Assembly: GCF_011758655.1 (NCBI RefSeq)
Contig: NZ_JAAMPA010000001.1
Location: 124,001-188,000 of the forward strand
Length of the DNA stretch: 64,000 nucleotides
Direction: 5' to 3'
Source of the DNA: Modestobacter marinus
Lineage (GTDB): Bacteria; Actinomycetota; Actinomycetes; Mycobacteriales; Geodermatophilaceae
Below the pieces are notes generated by a model, which worked only from the letters and a program-made list of their open reading frames with translations, was not told where the DNA came from and ran no database searches. Position 1 is the stretch's first letter; each line of letters opens with the position of its first letter. Of this stretch, positions 1 through 8,090 are shown piece by piece. Made by a program: the position numbers and the translations under genes.

Positions 1-856
1 GGTCGTCCCGGGGGGCGGTGGCGACGCCGATGCTCACGGTGAGCCGGGTGACGCGCTCCCCGAGGTCGAACGGCTCGTCGAAGGTGCTCTGGAACCGCTC
101 GGCGAGCGCCAGCGCGCCGTCGACGTCGCAGTCCCGGCAGAGGACGACGAACTCGTCCCCGCCGAGGCGGCCGACGGTGTCCTGGGCCCGGGTCCGGCTG
201 GTGAGCCGGGTGGCCAGCTCGCGGAGGAGGTGGTCCCCCACCTCGTGGCCCAGCGTGTCGTTGACGTCCTTGAAGCCGTCGACGTCCAGGAACAGCACGG
301 TGACCGGTCCCCGGTCGGGGCGGCGCAGCTCGGCGCTGATCAGGTCGTGCAGGTGCGCCCGGTTGGGCAGGTCGGTGAGGTGGTCGTGCCGGGCCCGCCA
401 GGACGACGCCCGCTCGGCCTCCACCCGGGAGGTCACGTCGGTGTGGGTGACCACCACCCGCCCGGACCGGTCGGCGCGCGAGGCCTGCAGGTGGTACCAG
501 CGCACCCCGGTCACCGTGGCCAGCGCGTAGTCCGCCGAGACCGTGGTCCGGTGGCCCGCCGCGAGCTCCTGCAGCTGGCCGATGCGCTCCCGGTTCGCGG
601 CGTCGTCGGAGAGGCTGAGGATCACCGAGAAGTAGTTGCCACCCACGCCGACCCGGAGCCGGTCGTCGTCCAGCAGGTCACCGGCGGCCTGCCAGGCGGA
701 GTTGACCAGCAGCATCGTGCCGTCGGCGTCGATCAGCACCGTCGGGGACGGCAGGGCGTCCAGGACGCCGGCCACCAGCCCCGCCTGCCCCTGCTCGCCG
801 CCGTCCCGGTGCCGAACGTCCACCGGCAGCTGCGCCCCACTCCTCGTCCGCGGCAC
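1..856 (-). CDS. PAS-GGDEF diguanylate cyclase, C-terminus cut by window edge
   Basis: Signalling enzyme expected to make cyclic di-GMP from two GTP. The frame is open from a GTG at 856 to the left edge (285 codons), so the end of the catalytic domain is missing. Residues about 30-130 look like a PAS sensor. A GGDEF domain starts near residue 155, with FLDVDGFKDVND and an intact GGDEF at 232-236. RAQD, five residues before GGDEF, matches the inhibitory I-site RxxD. The start at 856 is chosen because GGAGGAGG lies just upstream; GTG at 862 is the alternative. No membrane segment is visible, so it is probably cytosolic. Confidence 0.85.
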   Translation of the reverse strand, partial: MPRTRSGAQLPVDVRHRDGGEQGQAGLVAGVLDALPSPTVLIDADGTMLLVNSAWQAAGDLLDDDRLRVGVGGNYFSVILSLSDDAANRERIGQLQELAAGHRTTVSADYALATVTGVRWYHLQASRADRSGRVVVTHTDVTSRVEAERASSWRARHDHLTDLPNRAHLHDLISAELRRPDRGPVTVLFLDVDGFKDVNDTLGHEVGDHLLRELATRLTSRTRAQDTVGRLGGDEFVVLCRDCDVDGALALAERFQSTFDEPFDLGERVTRLTVSIGVATAPRDD

Positions 857-1087
857 GCCCACCTCCTCCTCCGGTCCGTCCCAGGGCCGCTCCGGTCGGT
901 CCCCGGGCCTCCACTGTCCCCCTGCGACCATCGGCAACAGTGGACACAGCTGGACGCCCGCCACGCCGGTCGGCCCGGAAAGAGTGAACACCGGCAGCTC
1001 AGGACGGCGTGTCCCGGCCACCCGATCACCGGGGGTGCGCGGGTCGGGCGGGTGTAGACCGGCCGGGGCCCCGGGTACGGCGACGCC

Positions 1088-1324
1088 ATGAGCGACTCAA
1101 CGACGATCGAGCTCGGTGGCGAGGAGTACCTGGTGCGGCGGGAGGGGGGCACCCTCTCGCTGGGGCGCCAGGTCGGCGGGGAGACGACGTGGCTGGACGA
1201 CGTCGACGTGAGCCAGCTCCCTGCGCCGGCCCAGGAGGCGCTCGACCGCGGCGACCACGACGACCAGACGCTGCAGACCGCCCTGCTCGGCGTCGTCCAG
1301 GCCGAGGTCAACCGCGGCGGCTGA
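1088..1324 (+). CDS. Small acidic protein, unknown function
   Basis: Protein of 78 residues starting MSDSTTIELGGEEYLVRR. It is acidic and has no cysteine, membrane segment or signal peptide. The N-terminal half reads like a short beta-rich domain and the C-terminal half like a helix. There is no clear Shine-Dalgarno; TACGGC lies 6 nt before the ATG, so the message may be leaderless. Codon use is like the neighbours. I do not recognise a family. Confidence 0.6.
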   Translation: MSDSTTIELGGEEYLVRREGGTLSLGRQVGGETTWLDDVDVSQLPAPAQEALDRGDHDDQTLQTALLGVVQAEVNRGG

Positions 1325-1326
1325 TC

Positions 1327-1348
1327 TGCGGTTCTCTTGCGGTTCCCT
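1327..1348. repeat. Two 11-bp direct repeats (TGCGGTTCYCT)
   Basis: TGCGGTTCTCT (1327-1337) and TGCGGTTCCCT (1338-1348) are back to back and differ at one base. An 11-bp period places both on the same DNA face, as for response-regulator boxes of the PhoP type. They lie just upstream of a possible 37-codon gene. Regulatory role is inference. Confidence 0.3.
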
Positions 1349-1386
1349 CCAGCCGGGCGTGCGGGAGCCGCCGTTGGCTCGGGGGC

Positions 1387-1500
1387 ATGGACATCGAGAC
1401 CGCCTACGCCCTGCTCGCCGAACTCGAGCTGCGCGAGGTCGAGGACCTGGGCCGCGACTGGTTCGAGGCCGACCTGCAGGAGCAGCTGCCGCCAGCCTGA
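1387..1500 (+). CDS. Possible 37-residue peptide
   Basis: Short frame starting MDIETAYALLAELELREVED and ending in QLPPA. It is acidic, Leu/Glu-rich and probably one or two helices. Codon third positions are almost all G or C, as in real genes here. There is no strong Shine-Dalgarno. It could be real or chance; no homology can be claimed. Confidence 0.3.
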   Translation: MDIETAYALLAELELREVEDLGRDWFEADLQEQLPPA

Positions 1501-1604
1501 TCACCGTGCGCTGCTGACCGGATCCGCAGTGCGATCCGGGCGGTAGAGGGGGACGCTGGTGTCCCGAGGGCCACCGTCGTCCCCCGGGCCAGGAGGCGAT
1601 CCGC

Positions 1605-1841
1605 ATGTCCGTCCAGTACCGCTGTGACCGGTGCGCCGAGGTGGCCGAGGCCCCCGCCGCCGTCGGCTGGGTGCAGGTGCAGCCGCTCGGCGCGCACCCG
1701 CTGCTGCCGGAGGAGCCCACCCACCTGTGCCGGCTCTGCTGGGCGCGCACGTCGGCCGGCGAGCCGGTGCGCGTCGGCTCCGGCGGCGCGGAGGTGCCGC
1801 AGGTCAGCGAGCACAGCCAGAACCGCGACCTCGGACAGTGA
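1605..1841 (+). CDS. Small protein with two CxxC pairs (zinc-ribbon-like)
   Basis: Protein of 78 residues. CDRC near the N-terminus and CRLC about 40 residues later could bind one zinc ion as a four-cysteine ribbon. AGGAGG stands 8-9 nt before the ATG. The C-terminus is polar and unstructured. It is probably cytosolic and may bind nucleic acid or protein, but this is inferred from the cysteine pattern alone. It converges on the small membrane protein at 1846. Confidence 0.65.
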   Translation: MSVQYRCDRCAEVAEAPAAVGWVQVQPLGAHPLLPEEPTHLCRLCWARTSAGEPVRVGSGGAEVPQVSEHSQNRDLGQ

Positions 1842-1845
1842 GCAC

Positions 1846-2031
1846 TCAGTTCGGGTAGCCGTCGCCCCCGGCCAGCACGGTGAGCACCACCATCGCCACG
1901 AAGACCAGCACGGCGATGACGAGGGTCCCCGCCACGACGAGCGCGGCGTGCTCCTCCACCCCCCGCTTCGGCGCGGGCTCCGGCCGGGACGGCTCCCCGG
2001 TGCCGGCACGCTGCTCGACGTCGATGGACAT
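1846..2031 (-). CDS. Small single-span membrane protein
   Basis: Protein of 61 residues: a proline- and charge-rich cytosolic N-terminus, then one hydrophobic span at about residues 29-53, then a short GGDGYPN tail. The ATG at 2031 gives the most sensible start, because upstream extension has no coding character. It lies downstream of the FtsX-like permease on the same strand, with 131 nt between them. Function unknown. Confidence 0.55.
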   Translation of the reverse strand: MSIDVEQRAGTGEPSRPEPAPKRGVEEHAALVVAGTLVIAVLVFVAMVVLTVLAGGDGYPN

Positions 2032-2162
2032 GACCACTCCCCAGGGACTGCGGGCGCCGGTCGGTGCCCGCACCGCCGATCCTGCGCGCGGGCACCGGTG
2101 CCGAACCGGGGTCGCAGGTCCTCCGGCGCGGGCCGGAGGTCCCGTCCCGCGACCGGGCCGGG

Positions 2163-4670
2163 TCAGGTGGCCCGGGCCAGCGTGTCGGCCGGGCCGGTGC
2201 GCAGCGCCAGCCGGGTCGGCACCTCGATCGCGGTGAACGCCACCCCGACGACGACGGCGGCGGTCGCCGGCAGGAGCCACCAGGGCCCGGCCGGCCAGGG
2301 GTGGCCGAGGAAGCCGATCCCGAGCAGCGCGAGCGGGACGGCGGCGACCAGCGTGCCCGCCGCGATCGCGGCGACGGACACCAGCCCGGCCTCCCGGCGC
2401 ATCATCGCCCGCACCTGCGCCGGGGTGGTGCCGGTGAGCCGGAGCGCGGCCAGCTCGTCGCCGCGCTGGGCGGTGGCGGCGACCAGCGAGTTGGCGATGC
2501 CCAGCAGCACGTAGCCCAGCAGCACCCCGAGGACGGCGATGTTCAGCCACACCTCGGGCGGCACGCCCTGCTCGGTGCCGGCCGCCGCGTCGTCCACCAC
2601 GACGCCGGGGCGCTCGCCGGCCAGCGTTGCGAGCCGGTCCGCGGTCGCCGGGGCGCCGTCGGTGCGCACCAGCACCTGGTCGGCGAGGTCGGTGGTGCGG
2701 TGCCCGGCGACCAGGTCCGCCGAGACCGCCACCCCACCGAACCCGAGGGCCCGGTCGTACACGGCGACCACCCGGGCGTCGACGTCGGTGCCGTCGCCCA
2801 GCGTGAGCGGCAGGTCCTCCCCCACGTCGGCGACCCCGCGGGCGACGGCCACGGTCGGGCCGCGCAGGTCGGCCAGGTCGCCGTCCCGCACGTCCAGGTC
2901 GAGCACGCCGGCGGCGTCCGGGGTGAGCACGAGGGCGGGCTCGGCCTCGACGGTCACGTCACCGAGCAGCCGGGTGCCGAGCAGGACGGTGGTGGTGCTC
3001 ACCGGCGCCGCCGCCTCCACGCCGGGCACGGCCGCCACCGTGGCGGCGAGGTCGGTCGGCACCCCGCCCAGGGCCGGTGCGGCGACGGCGGTGTCGGCCA
3101 GCGTGCCGGCCTCGGCCTCCTGCCCGGCGGCCCCGCTGATCGTGGTCTGGGAGAAGGCATAGGTGAGCGTGAACACCACCGCCATCGCCAGCGTGGTGAT
3201 CGCCCCGGCCGAGCGCAGCGCGTAGCCGTGCAGGTTCGCCACCGCCAGCCAGCTCGGCGCCGACGTGCCGGCGGGCAGCGCCCGGATGACCCGGCCGGTG
3301 ACCGCGCGCAGCAGCGCCGGCCCGGCCATCGCCAGCCCGATGGCGGCGACGATGCCGGCCAGCGAGGTGCCGGCCGCGCCGAGCACCGTGCGGTCCAGCA
3401 GCGGTGCCACCGCGAGCGGGACGGCGGCCGCGAGCAGCGCCAGCCCGGCCACGGTGCGGCCGCGCGAGGGCGTCCTCGGCCCGGTGCGCGACTCCCCCAG
3501 CGCGGTGGTCACCGGCTCCCGGGAGACCCGCCAGGCGGCCGAGCGGGCGGCGACCTGCACGACGGCGAGCACCAGCAGCACCGCGGCCAGCGCGGGCAGC
3601 GGGGAGATCGTCAGCGGCAGCTCGGCCGGCAGCATGCCCAGGTGCACGAGCAGCCGGCGGAGCTGGCCGGCCAGCAGGTACCCCAGGGCCAGCCCCGGGA
3701 CGGCGGCGACGGCGCCGACCAGGGACGCCTGCGTGGCGACCAGCCGGCGCACCTGGCGCGGGGTCGTGCCGACCGCGCGCAGCAGCGCCAGCTCGCGACG
3801 CTGGCCGGCGATGCTCACGCTGAGCGCCCCGGCCACGATGAAGCCGACGACCAGCAGCGGCACCCCGGCCAGCGACCCGGCGAGCACGACCAGCAGCGAA
3901 CGACCGGCGGCGGCCTCGGGCTGCAGCAGCTCGCCGCGGGCGTCGCCGGTGGCCACCTCGACGCCGTCGGACCCCACGAGCCGGCGGACGGCGGCGGCGA
4001 CGTCGTCGGCGGTGCCGGGCTCGACCCGCAGGCCGATGAGGTCCACGGTGCCGGCCCGCGGGCCGTCGTCCCGCAGGGCGGTGGCGACCGCGTCGGGGAG
4101 CAGCACCCCGGCACCGGCCGGGGACACCACCGCGGTGACGGTCAGCTCGCTGGGCACGCCCTCCAGCGCGACCCGGGTGACGTCGCCGGGGGCGAGCCCG
4201 GCGGCGTCGGCGAGGTCGGCACCGAGCGCGACCTCACCGGGTCCGTCGGGTGCGACGCCGGTGACCTCCGCGCCGGGCAGCAGGCCGACGGAGGACCAGC
4301 CGTGCCCGCCCTGCGCCGGGTCGGCGGCGGCGACGGCGTCGTCGCCGGTGAGCAGCGCGGCGGGGAAGCTGACGTCGGTGGCGACGGCGGTGACCCCGGG
4401 CAGGTCGGCGAGCCGGCCGGCCAGGTCGGCGGGCAGCGGGGCGCGCTCGGGGAGCGCGATCGGCAGGTCCTCCGGCGGCCGCACGGTCTGGTCGGCGGAG
4501 ACGAGCACGTCGGCTCCGGCGAGCCGGCCGGCGGACAGCTCCGACCGCAACCCGGACTCCATCAGCACGCCGGTGCCGGTGACGATCGCCGCGGCCCCGA
4601 GCACCGCGCAGAAGACCGCGACGAGTGCGGCGAGCCGGCGGCGGGCCATCGCGGTGGCGAGTCCGAGCAC
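2163..4670 (-). CDS. FtsX-like ABC transporter permease
   Basis: Membrane subunit of 835 residues of a MacB/FtsX-type ABC transporter. A first membrane helix lies at about residues 10-35, followed by a large extracytoplasmic domain. Next is an FtsX core of three helices, a second set of helices and external domain, and a final FtsX core near the C-terminus. The duplicated layout is typical of actinobacterial exporters and mechanotransmitters acting on peptides, lipids or drugs. It starts 3 nt after the stop of its ATPase gene, so the two are one operon. The divergent kinase/regulator at 5806 suggests the module answers cell-envelope stress. The substrate cannot be read from sequence. Confidence 0.88.
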   Translation of the reverse strand: MLGLATAMARRRLAALVAVFCAVLGAAAIVTGTGVLMESGLRSELSAGRLAGADVLVSADQTVRPPEDLPIALPERAPLPADLAGRLADLPGVTAVATDVSFPAALLTGDDAVAAADPAQGGHGWSSVGLLPGAEVTGVAPDGPGEVALGADLADAAGLAPGDVTRVALEGVPSELTVTAVVSPAGAGVLLPDAVATALRDDGPRAGTVDLIGLRVEPGTADDVAAAVRRLVGSDGVEVATGDARGELLQPEAAAGRSLLVVLAGSLAGVPLLVVGFIVAGALSVSIAGQRRELALLRAVGTTPRQVRRLVATQASLVGAVAAVPGLALGYLLAGQLRRLLVHLGMLPAELPLTISPLPALAAVLLVLAVVQVAARSAAWRVSREPVTTALGESRTGPRTPSRGRTVAGLALLAAAVPLAVAPLLDRTVLGAAGTSLAGIVAAIGLAMAGPALLRAVTGRVIRALPAGTSAPSWLAVANLHGYALRSAGAITTLAMAVVFTLTYAFSQTTISGAAGQEAEAGTLADTAVAAPALGGVPTDLAATVAAVPGVEAAAPVSTTTVLLGTRLLGDVTVEAEPALVLTPDAAGVLDLDVRDGDLADLRGPTVAVARGVADVGEDLPLTLGDGTDVDARVVAVYDRALGFGGVAVSADLVAGHRTTDLADQVLVRTDGAPATADRLATLAGERPGVVVDDAAAGTEQGVPPEVWLNIAVLGVLLGYVLLGIANSLVAATAQRGDELAALRLTGTTPAQVRAMMRREAGLVSVAAIAAGTLVAAVPLALLGIGFLGHPWPAGPWWLLPATAAVVVGVAFTAIEVPTRLALRTGPADTLARAT

Positions 4671-4673
4671 GGC

Positions 4674-5438
4674 TCAGCCCTCCCCGAGCGCGACGAGCCG
4701 CGCAGCCAGGGCCGACGCGGTCGGCCAGTCCAGGGTGTCGACGACCCGGCCGTCGGCCATGACCACGGTGCGGTCGGCCTCGGCGGCGGCCGCCGGGTCG
4801 TGGGTGACCATCACGACGGTCTGCTGCAGCTCGTCGACCAGCTCGCGCAGCAGCGCGAGGACGCCCGCGGCGCTGGCCCGGTCGAGCGCGCCGGTGGGCT
4901 CGTCGGCGAAGACGACGGCGGGCCGGGCGACCAGCGCCCGGGCGATCGCGGCCCGCTGCTGCTGCCCGCCGGAGAGCTCGGCCGGCCGGCGGTCCAGGTG
5001 CTGCCCGAGGCCGACCCGGTCCAGCAGGTGCTGCACCCAGCCGCGGTCCAGTGGGGCTCCGGCCAGCCGCAGCGGGAGGGTGACGTTGTCGGCCACGGTG
5101 AGCGCCGGCAGCAGGTTGTAGGACTGGAAGACGAAGCCGATCCGGTCGCGGCGCAGCTCGGTGCGGCGGGCCTCGTCCAGCCGGCCGATCTCCTGCCCGG
5201 CCAGCAGCACCTCCCCGCTCGTGGGGGTGTCCAGCCCGGCGGCGCAGTGCAGCAGGGTGCTCTTGCCCGAGCCGGAGGGCCCCATCACGGCGAGGAAGGT
5301 GCCGCGCCGCACGCTGAGGGAGACGTCGTCGAGGGCGCGGACGCCGCCGGGGTGCAGCTTGCTCACCGAGCGCAGCACCACGGCCGGCTCCTGCAGCTCC
5401 GCGCGGCGCTCGCCGGGCGTGGTCAGGAAGGCGCTCAT
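4674..5438 (-). CDS. ABC transporter ATP-binding protein (LolD/MacB type)
   Basis: ATPase of 254 residues partnering the FtsX-like permease. It shows Walker [10 protein letters not shown], the Q-loop in VFQSYNLLP, signature LSGGQQQR, Walker [13 protein letters not shown] and the switch histidine in [12 protein letters not shown] and EPTGALD are typical of the LolD/MacB subfamily. The ATG at 5438 overlaps the stop of the small membrane protein (ATGA), so translation is probably coupled. Confidence 0.92.
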   Translation of the reverse strand: MSAFLTTPGERRAELQEPAVVLRSVSKLHPGGVRALDDVSLSVRRGTFLAVMGPSGSGKSTLLHCAAGLDTPTSGEVLLAGQEIGRLDEARRTELRRDRIGFVFQSYNLLPALTVADNVTLPLRLAGAPLDRGWVQHLLDRVGLGQHLDRRPAELSGGQQQRAAIARALVARPAVVFADEPTGALDRASAAGVLALLRELVDELQQTVVMVTHDPAAAAEADRTVVMADGRVVDTLDWPTASALAARLVALGEG

Positions 5439-5653
5439 CGCCGACGGAGGTGGTCGACGACGAGCGCGACGACGCACGCCGCGGTGACCACGCCGAAGGC
5501 GATGTTCAGCGCCAGCGGCAGCACGCCGAGCGAGGCCAGGCTGTTGCCGGCCACGCTGAGCGCGAGCAGCACCCAGAGCAGGGTGCGCAGCGGGCGGGCA
5601 GCGGGCGCCGTCGGGGTCTGCGGGGCGCTGTCGAGGCGGTAGGGGTCGGGCAC
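5435..5653 (-). CDS. Small two-span membrane protein, first gene of ABC operon
   Basis: Protein of 72 residues with hydrophobic stretches at about 24-44 and 47-67 and an Arg-rich end. It begins at a GTG with AGGAGG about 6 nt upstream. It is the first gene of the operon and overlaps the ATPase by 4 nt, so it may be an accessory subunit of the transporter or an input to the nearby kinase. I do not recognise a named family. Confidence 0.7.
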   Translation of the reverse strand: MPDPYRLDSAPQTPTAPAARPLRTLLWVLLALSVAGNSLASLGVLPLALNIAFGVVTAACVVALVVDHLRRR

Positions 5654-5737
5654 GGTGTCCTCCTGGGGATGCGGTGTCCCCGTCGAGGTTCGTCCGGTCC
5701 GGGCCGGCTTCCGATCCCCTCACCTGGCCTTTTCGAG

Positions 5738-5753
5738 GTACAGCCTGCTGTAC
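5738..5753. promoter_or_regulatory. Palindromic operator GTACAGC-CT-GCTGTAC
   Basis: Seven-base arms GTACAGC and GCTGTAC are perfect inverted repeats around CT. The site lies in the 152-bp gap between the divergent ABC operon and the kinase/regulator genes, about 15 bp upstream of the predicted kinase -35. It is a natural candidate for binding by the response regulator at 7032 or a local repressor. Similar half-sites recur at 23485 and 23825. Confidence 0.5.
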
Positions 5754-5769
5754 TCCTGGCCCCGTTCGA

Positions 5770-5798
5770 GTGACGCCGGGCTCGCGCCGCCTTAGCGT
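5770..5798 (+). promoter_or_regulatory. Promoter of sensor kinase, leaderless type
   Basis: GTGACG (5770-5775) and TAGCGT (5793-5798) are spaced 17 nt apart and resemble a housekeeping promoter. The -10 box ends 7 nt before the GTG start at 5806, and no Shine-Dalgarno is present, which fits a leaderless transcript. Confidence 0.5.
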
Positions 5799-5805
5799 CT
5801 GGGCC

Positions 5806-7044
5806 GTGCTGCGCCCCTCGCCCTCCGCCCGCTGGGGCGGTGCCCGTCCGGTGCTCGGGGCGCTGGAGCAGCTCGGCGGCGGCCTGGGGACGGCGCTGCT
5901 GGCGTTCTGCCTGCTCCTCTGGCTGGGCGTGGTGGCCGTGCTGTCGCTGGTCGGGCTGGGGCTGCTGCTCGCGCCGGCGGCGTTGCGGGGCGTGCGCTGG
6001 CTGGCCGACCGGGAGCGCGCCCGGCTGAGCCGGTGGGGCCCGGACGTGCTCGGTCCGGGGCCGGCGCCGTCGTCTTGGCGGGCCGCGCTGGCCGACGCCG
6101 CATCGCGGCGCGAGCTCGTCTGGGTGGCCGGGCACGGCACGCTCGGCCTGGTCTACGACCTGGTCGGGATCGCGCTGCCGGTGTACGCGGTGCGGGACGT
6201 CACCTACCCGCTGTACTGGCGGGCGCTGGCCCCGGAGGAGTTCGGCTCGCCCTGGTGGTGGCCGGTGTCCGGCTGGACCGACGCGGTGGCCGTGTCGCTG
6301 CTGGGGCTGGGCTTCGCGGCGCTGACCGTGGGGCTGACACCGCTGATGGCGCGGGTCCAGCGGCAGGCGGTGGGCCGGCTGCTCGGGCCGCCACCGGGCA
6401 CCGACCTGTCGCTGCGGGTGGCCGAGCTGACCGCCACCCGGGCCGCGGCGCTGGACGCGCACGTGGCGGAGCTGCGGCGGATCGAGCGGTCGCTGCACGA
6501 CGGCACGCAGAACCGGCTGGTGACGGTCACCGTGCTGCTGGGCGCGGCGCGGCGGTCGATGGAGCGGGACCCGGCCGCGGCCGGCGAGCTGATGGAGCGC
6601 GCCCAGGACGCCGCCGAGCAGGCGCTGGCCGAGCTGCGGTCGGTGGCGCGGGGCATCCTGCCGCCGGTGCTGGTCGACCGCGGGCTGGCCGGTGCGCTGA
6701 GCGGCCTGGCGGCGTCCAGCCCGGTGCCGTGCACGGTCGACGTCGACGTCCCGGGGCGCTGCCCGGTGTCGGTGGAGGCGACCGCGTGGTTCGTGGTGGC
6801 CGAGGCGCTGACCAACGTGGCCCGGCACAGCGGCGCCTCGTCGGTGCGGGTGACCGCGCGCCGGCGCGCGGACCGGCTGTTCGTGACGGTCACCGACGAC
6901 GGGCACGGCGGCGCCGTCGAGGGTGGCGGGTCGGGGCTGGCCGGGATGCGCCGGCGGGTGGAGGCGCACGACGGCGTCCTCACCCTGGACAGCCCGCCGG
7001 GCGGGCCGACGACGCTGGAGGTGGAGCTGCCGTGCGGATCGTGA
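5806..7044 (+). CDS. Membrane sensor histidine kinase (HisKA_3/NarX type)
   Basis: Kinase of 412 residues. Paired N-terminal membrane helices at about 20-62 and a second pair around 120-185 enclose a small sensor region, as in the actinobacterial putative-sensor family. The dimerisation/phosphoacceptor helix has RIERSLHDGTQNR with His231. A GHKL ATPase domain follows, with an N-box (ALTNVARHSG) and DDGHGG. The GTG start at 5806 is preferred because TAGCGT lies 7 nt upstream. It overlaps the response regulator by 13 nt. With the divergent FtsX-like ABC genes it resembles a stress-sensing module. Confidence 0.88.
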   Translation: MLRPSPSARWGGARPVLGALEQLGGGLGTALLAFCLLLWLGVVAVLSLVGLGLLLAPAALRGVRWLADRERARLSRWGPDVLGPGPAPSSWRAALADAASRRELVWVAGHGTLGLVYDLVGIALPVYAVRDVTYPLYWRALAPEEFGSPWWWPVSGWTDAVAVSLLGLGFAALTVGLTPLMARVQRQAVGRLLGPPPGTDLSLRVAELTATRAAALDAHVAELRRIERSLHDGTQNRLVTVTVLLGAARRSMERDPAAAGELMERAQDAAEQALAELRSVARGILPPVLVDRGLAGALSGLAASSPVPCTVDVDVPGRCPVSVEATAWFVVAEALTNVARHSGASSVRVTARRRADRLFVTVTDDGHGGAVEGGGSGLAGMRRRVEAHDGVLTLDSPPGGPTTLEVELPCGS

Positions 7045-7685
7045 TCGCCGAGGACGACGCGCTGCTGCGGGAGGGGCTGGCGCTGCTGCTGCGCGCGGAG
7101 TCCCTGGACGTGGTGGCCACCGCGGGTGAGCCGGAGGGGTTCCTGGCCGCGGTCGACGAGCACCGGCCCGACGTGGCGATCGTCGACGTCCGGATGCCGC
7201 CCACGCACACCGACGAGGGGGTGCGGGCCGCGGTCGAGGCGCGGCGCCGGCAGCCGGAGCTGGCGGTGCTGGTGCTGTCGGCGTACGTGGAGCAGGCGTT
7301 CGCCACCGAGCTGCTGGCCGGCGGGGCGCGGCGGCTGGGCTACCTGCTCAAGGAGCGGGTGGGCCGGGTGGAGGAGTTCCTGGGGGCGCTGCACCGGGTG
7401 GCCGACGGCGGGACGGCGATCGACCCGGAGGTGGTGGCCCAGCTGCTCACCCGCTCCCGGCCCGACGCCGGGCTGGACCGGCTGAGCGCCCGCGAGCGGG
7501 AGGTGCTGGCGCTGATGGCGGAGGGGCTGGGCAACACGGCGATCGCCGGGCGGCTGGTCGTCACCGACGGCGCCGTGCACAAGCACATCCGAAGCATCTT
7601 CGCCAAGCTCGACCTGCCGCCCACCGACGCCACCGACCGCCGGGTCAGCGCGGTGCTGCGCTACCTGGAGGCGGTGCGGCGCTGA
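7032..7685 (+). CDS. NarL/LuxR-family response regulator
   Basis: Regulator of 217 residues paired with the kinase just upstream. The receiver domain has acidic EDD near residue 8, phosphoacceptor Asp52 (VDVRMP) and a conserved Lys near 107. A LuxR-type helix-turn-helix follows ([15 protein letters not shown], then NTAIAGRLVVTDGAVHKHI). The GTG start lies inside the end of the kinase gene. Likely targets are the divergent ABC operon and its own promoter, through the palindrome at 5738. Confidence 0.9.
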   Translation: MRIVIAEDDALLREGLALLLRAESLDVVATAGEPEGFLAAVDEHRPDVAIVDVRMPPTHTDEGVRAAVEARRRQPELAVLVLSAYVEQAFATELLAGGARRLGYLLKERVGRVEEFLGALHRVADGGTAIDPEVVAQLLTRSRPDAGLDRLSAREREVLALMAEGLGNTAIAGRLVVTDGAVHKHIRSIFAKLDLPPTDATDRRVSAVLRYLEAVRR

Positions 7686-7778
7686 GCCGCTCCCACCGCG
7701 CGCCCGTGTGACGGGTCATCGCGAGATCAACGTCCACTCGTCGTCCGATCGTCATGTTCGTCCGGCACGCTCGGCGCC

Positions 7779-8009
7779 ATGACGGTGAGCCTCTCCACGA
7801 TCGGAACCGACCTCTCCGCCACCCACGTGGCCTCCACGGCGCACGACCCCCGCAGCAGCGACCGGGTCACCCACGCCGTCGCCCGCCCGGTCGTCGACGG
7901 CCTGGACCAGTCGGTCTGCGGCGTGCTGGTCTCCGCCGTCGCCGACCAGGACTGGCTCGCCTTCCCGGGCGCCGACCGCTGCCCGGAGTGCACCCGCATC
8001 GCCGGCTGA
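7779..8009 (+). CDS. Small protein with C-terminal CPEC motif
   Basis: Protein of 76 residues starting MTVSLSTIGTDLSATHVAST. Cys47 and the C-terminal CPEC give three cysteines, with a possible histidine ligand, so it may bind metal or be redox active. No signal peptide or membrane span. CACGCT lies 7 nt before the ATG, so the gene may be leaderless. It ends just before the inverted repeat at 8018. Function unknown. Confidence 0.6.
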   Translation: MTVSLSTIGTDLSATHVASTAHDPRSSDRVTHAVARPVVDGLDQSVCGVLVSAVADQDWLAFPGADRCPECTRIAG

Positions 8010-8017
8010 CTCTCCCG

Positions 8018-8087
8018 GCGCCCGCCCGTTGTGCGCTGATCGTCGGGTCGCCGGCCCAGGACCGACGACGAGCGCACAACGGGCGCC
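8018..8087. repeat. REP-like inverted repeat, copy 1; also bidirectional terminator
   Basis: Arms of about 27 nt centred on GTTGTGCGCTGATCGTCGG and CCGACGACGAGCGCACAAC fold around a ~15-nt loop. It fills the gap between two convergent genes, so it can terminate both. Its left arm is identical over 22 nt with the copy at 11188. A decayed copy is at 9926. Confidence 0.65.
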
Positions 8088-8090
8088 GGG

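Noticed and set aside
2064..5642. Very long open frame on the plus strand (about 1190 codons) opposite the ABC genes
   Set aside because: It is the antisense shadow of the FtsX permease and ATPase genes; composition is Gly/Arg/Gln/His-rich without domains. High GC removes stop codons.
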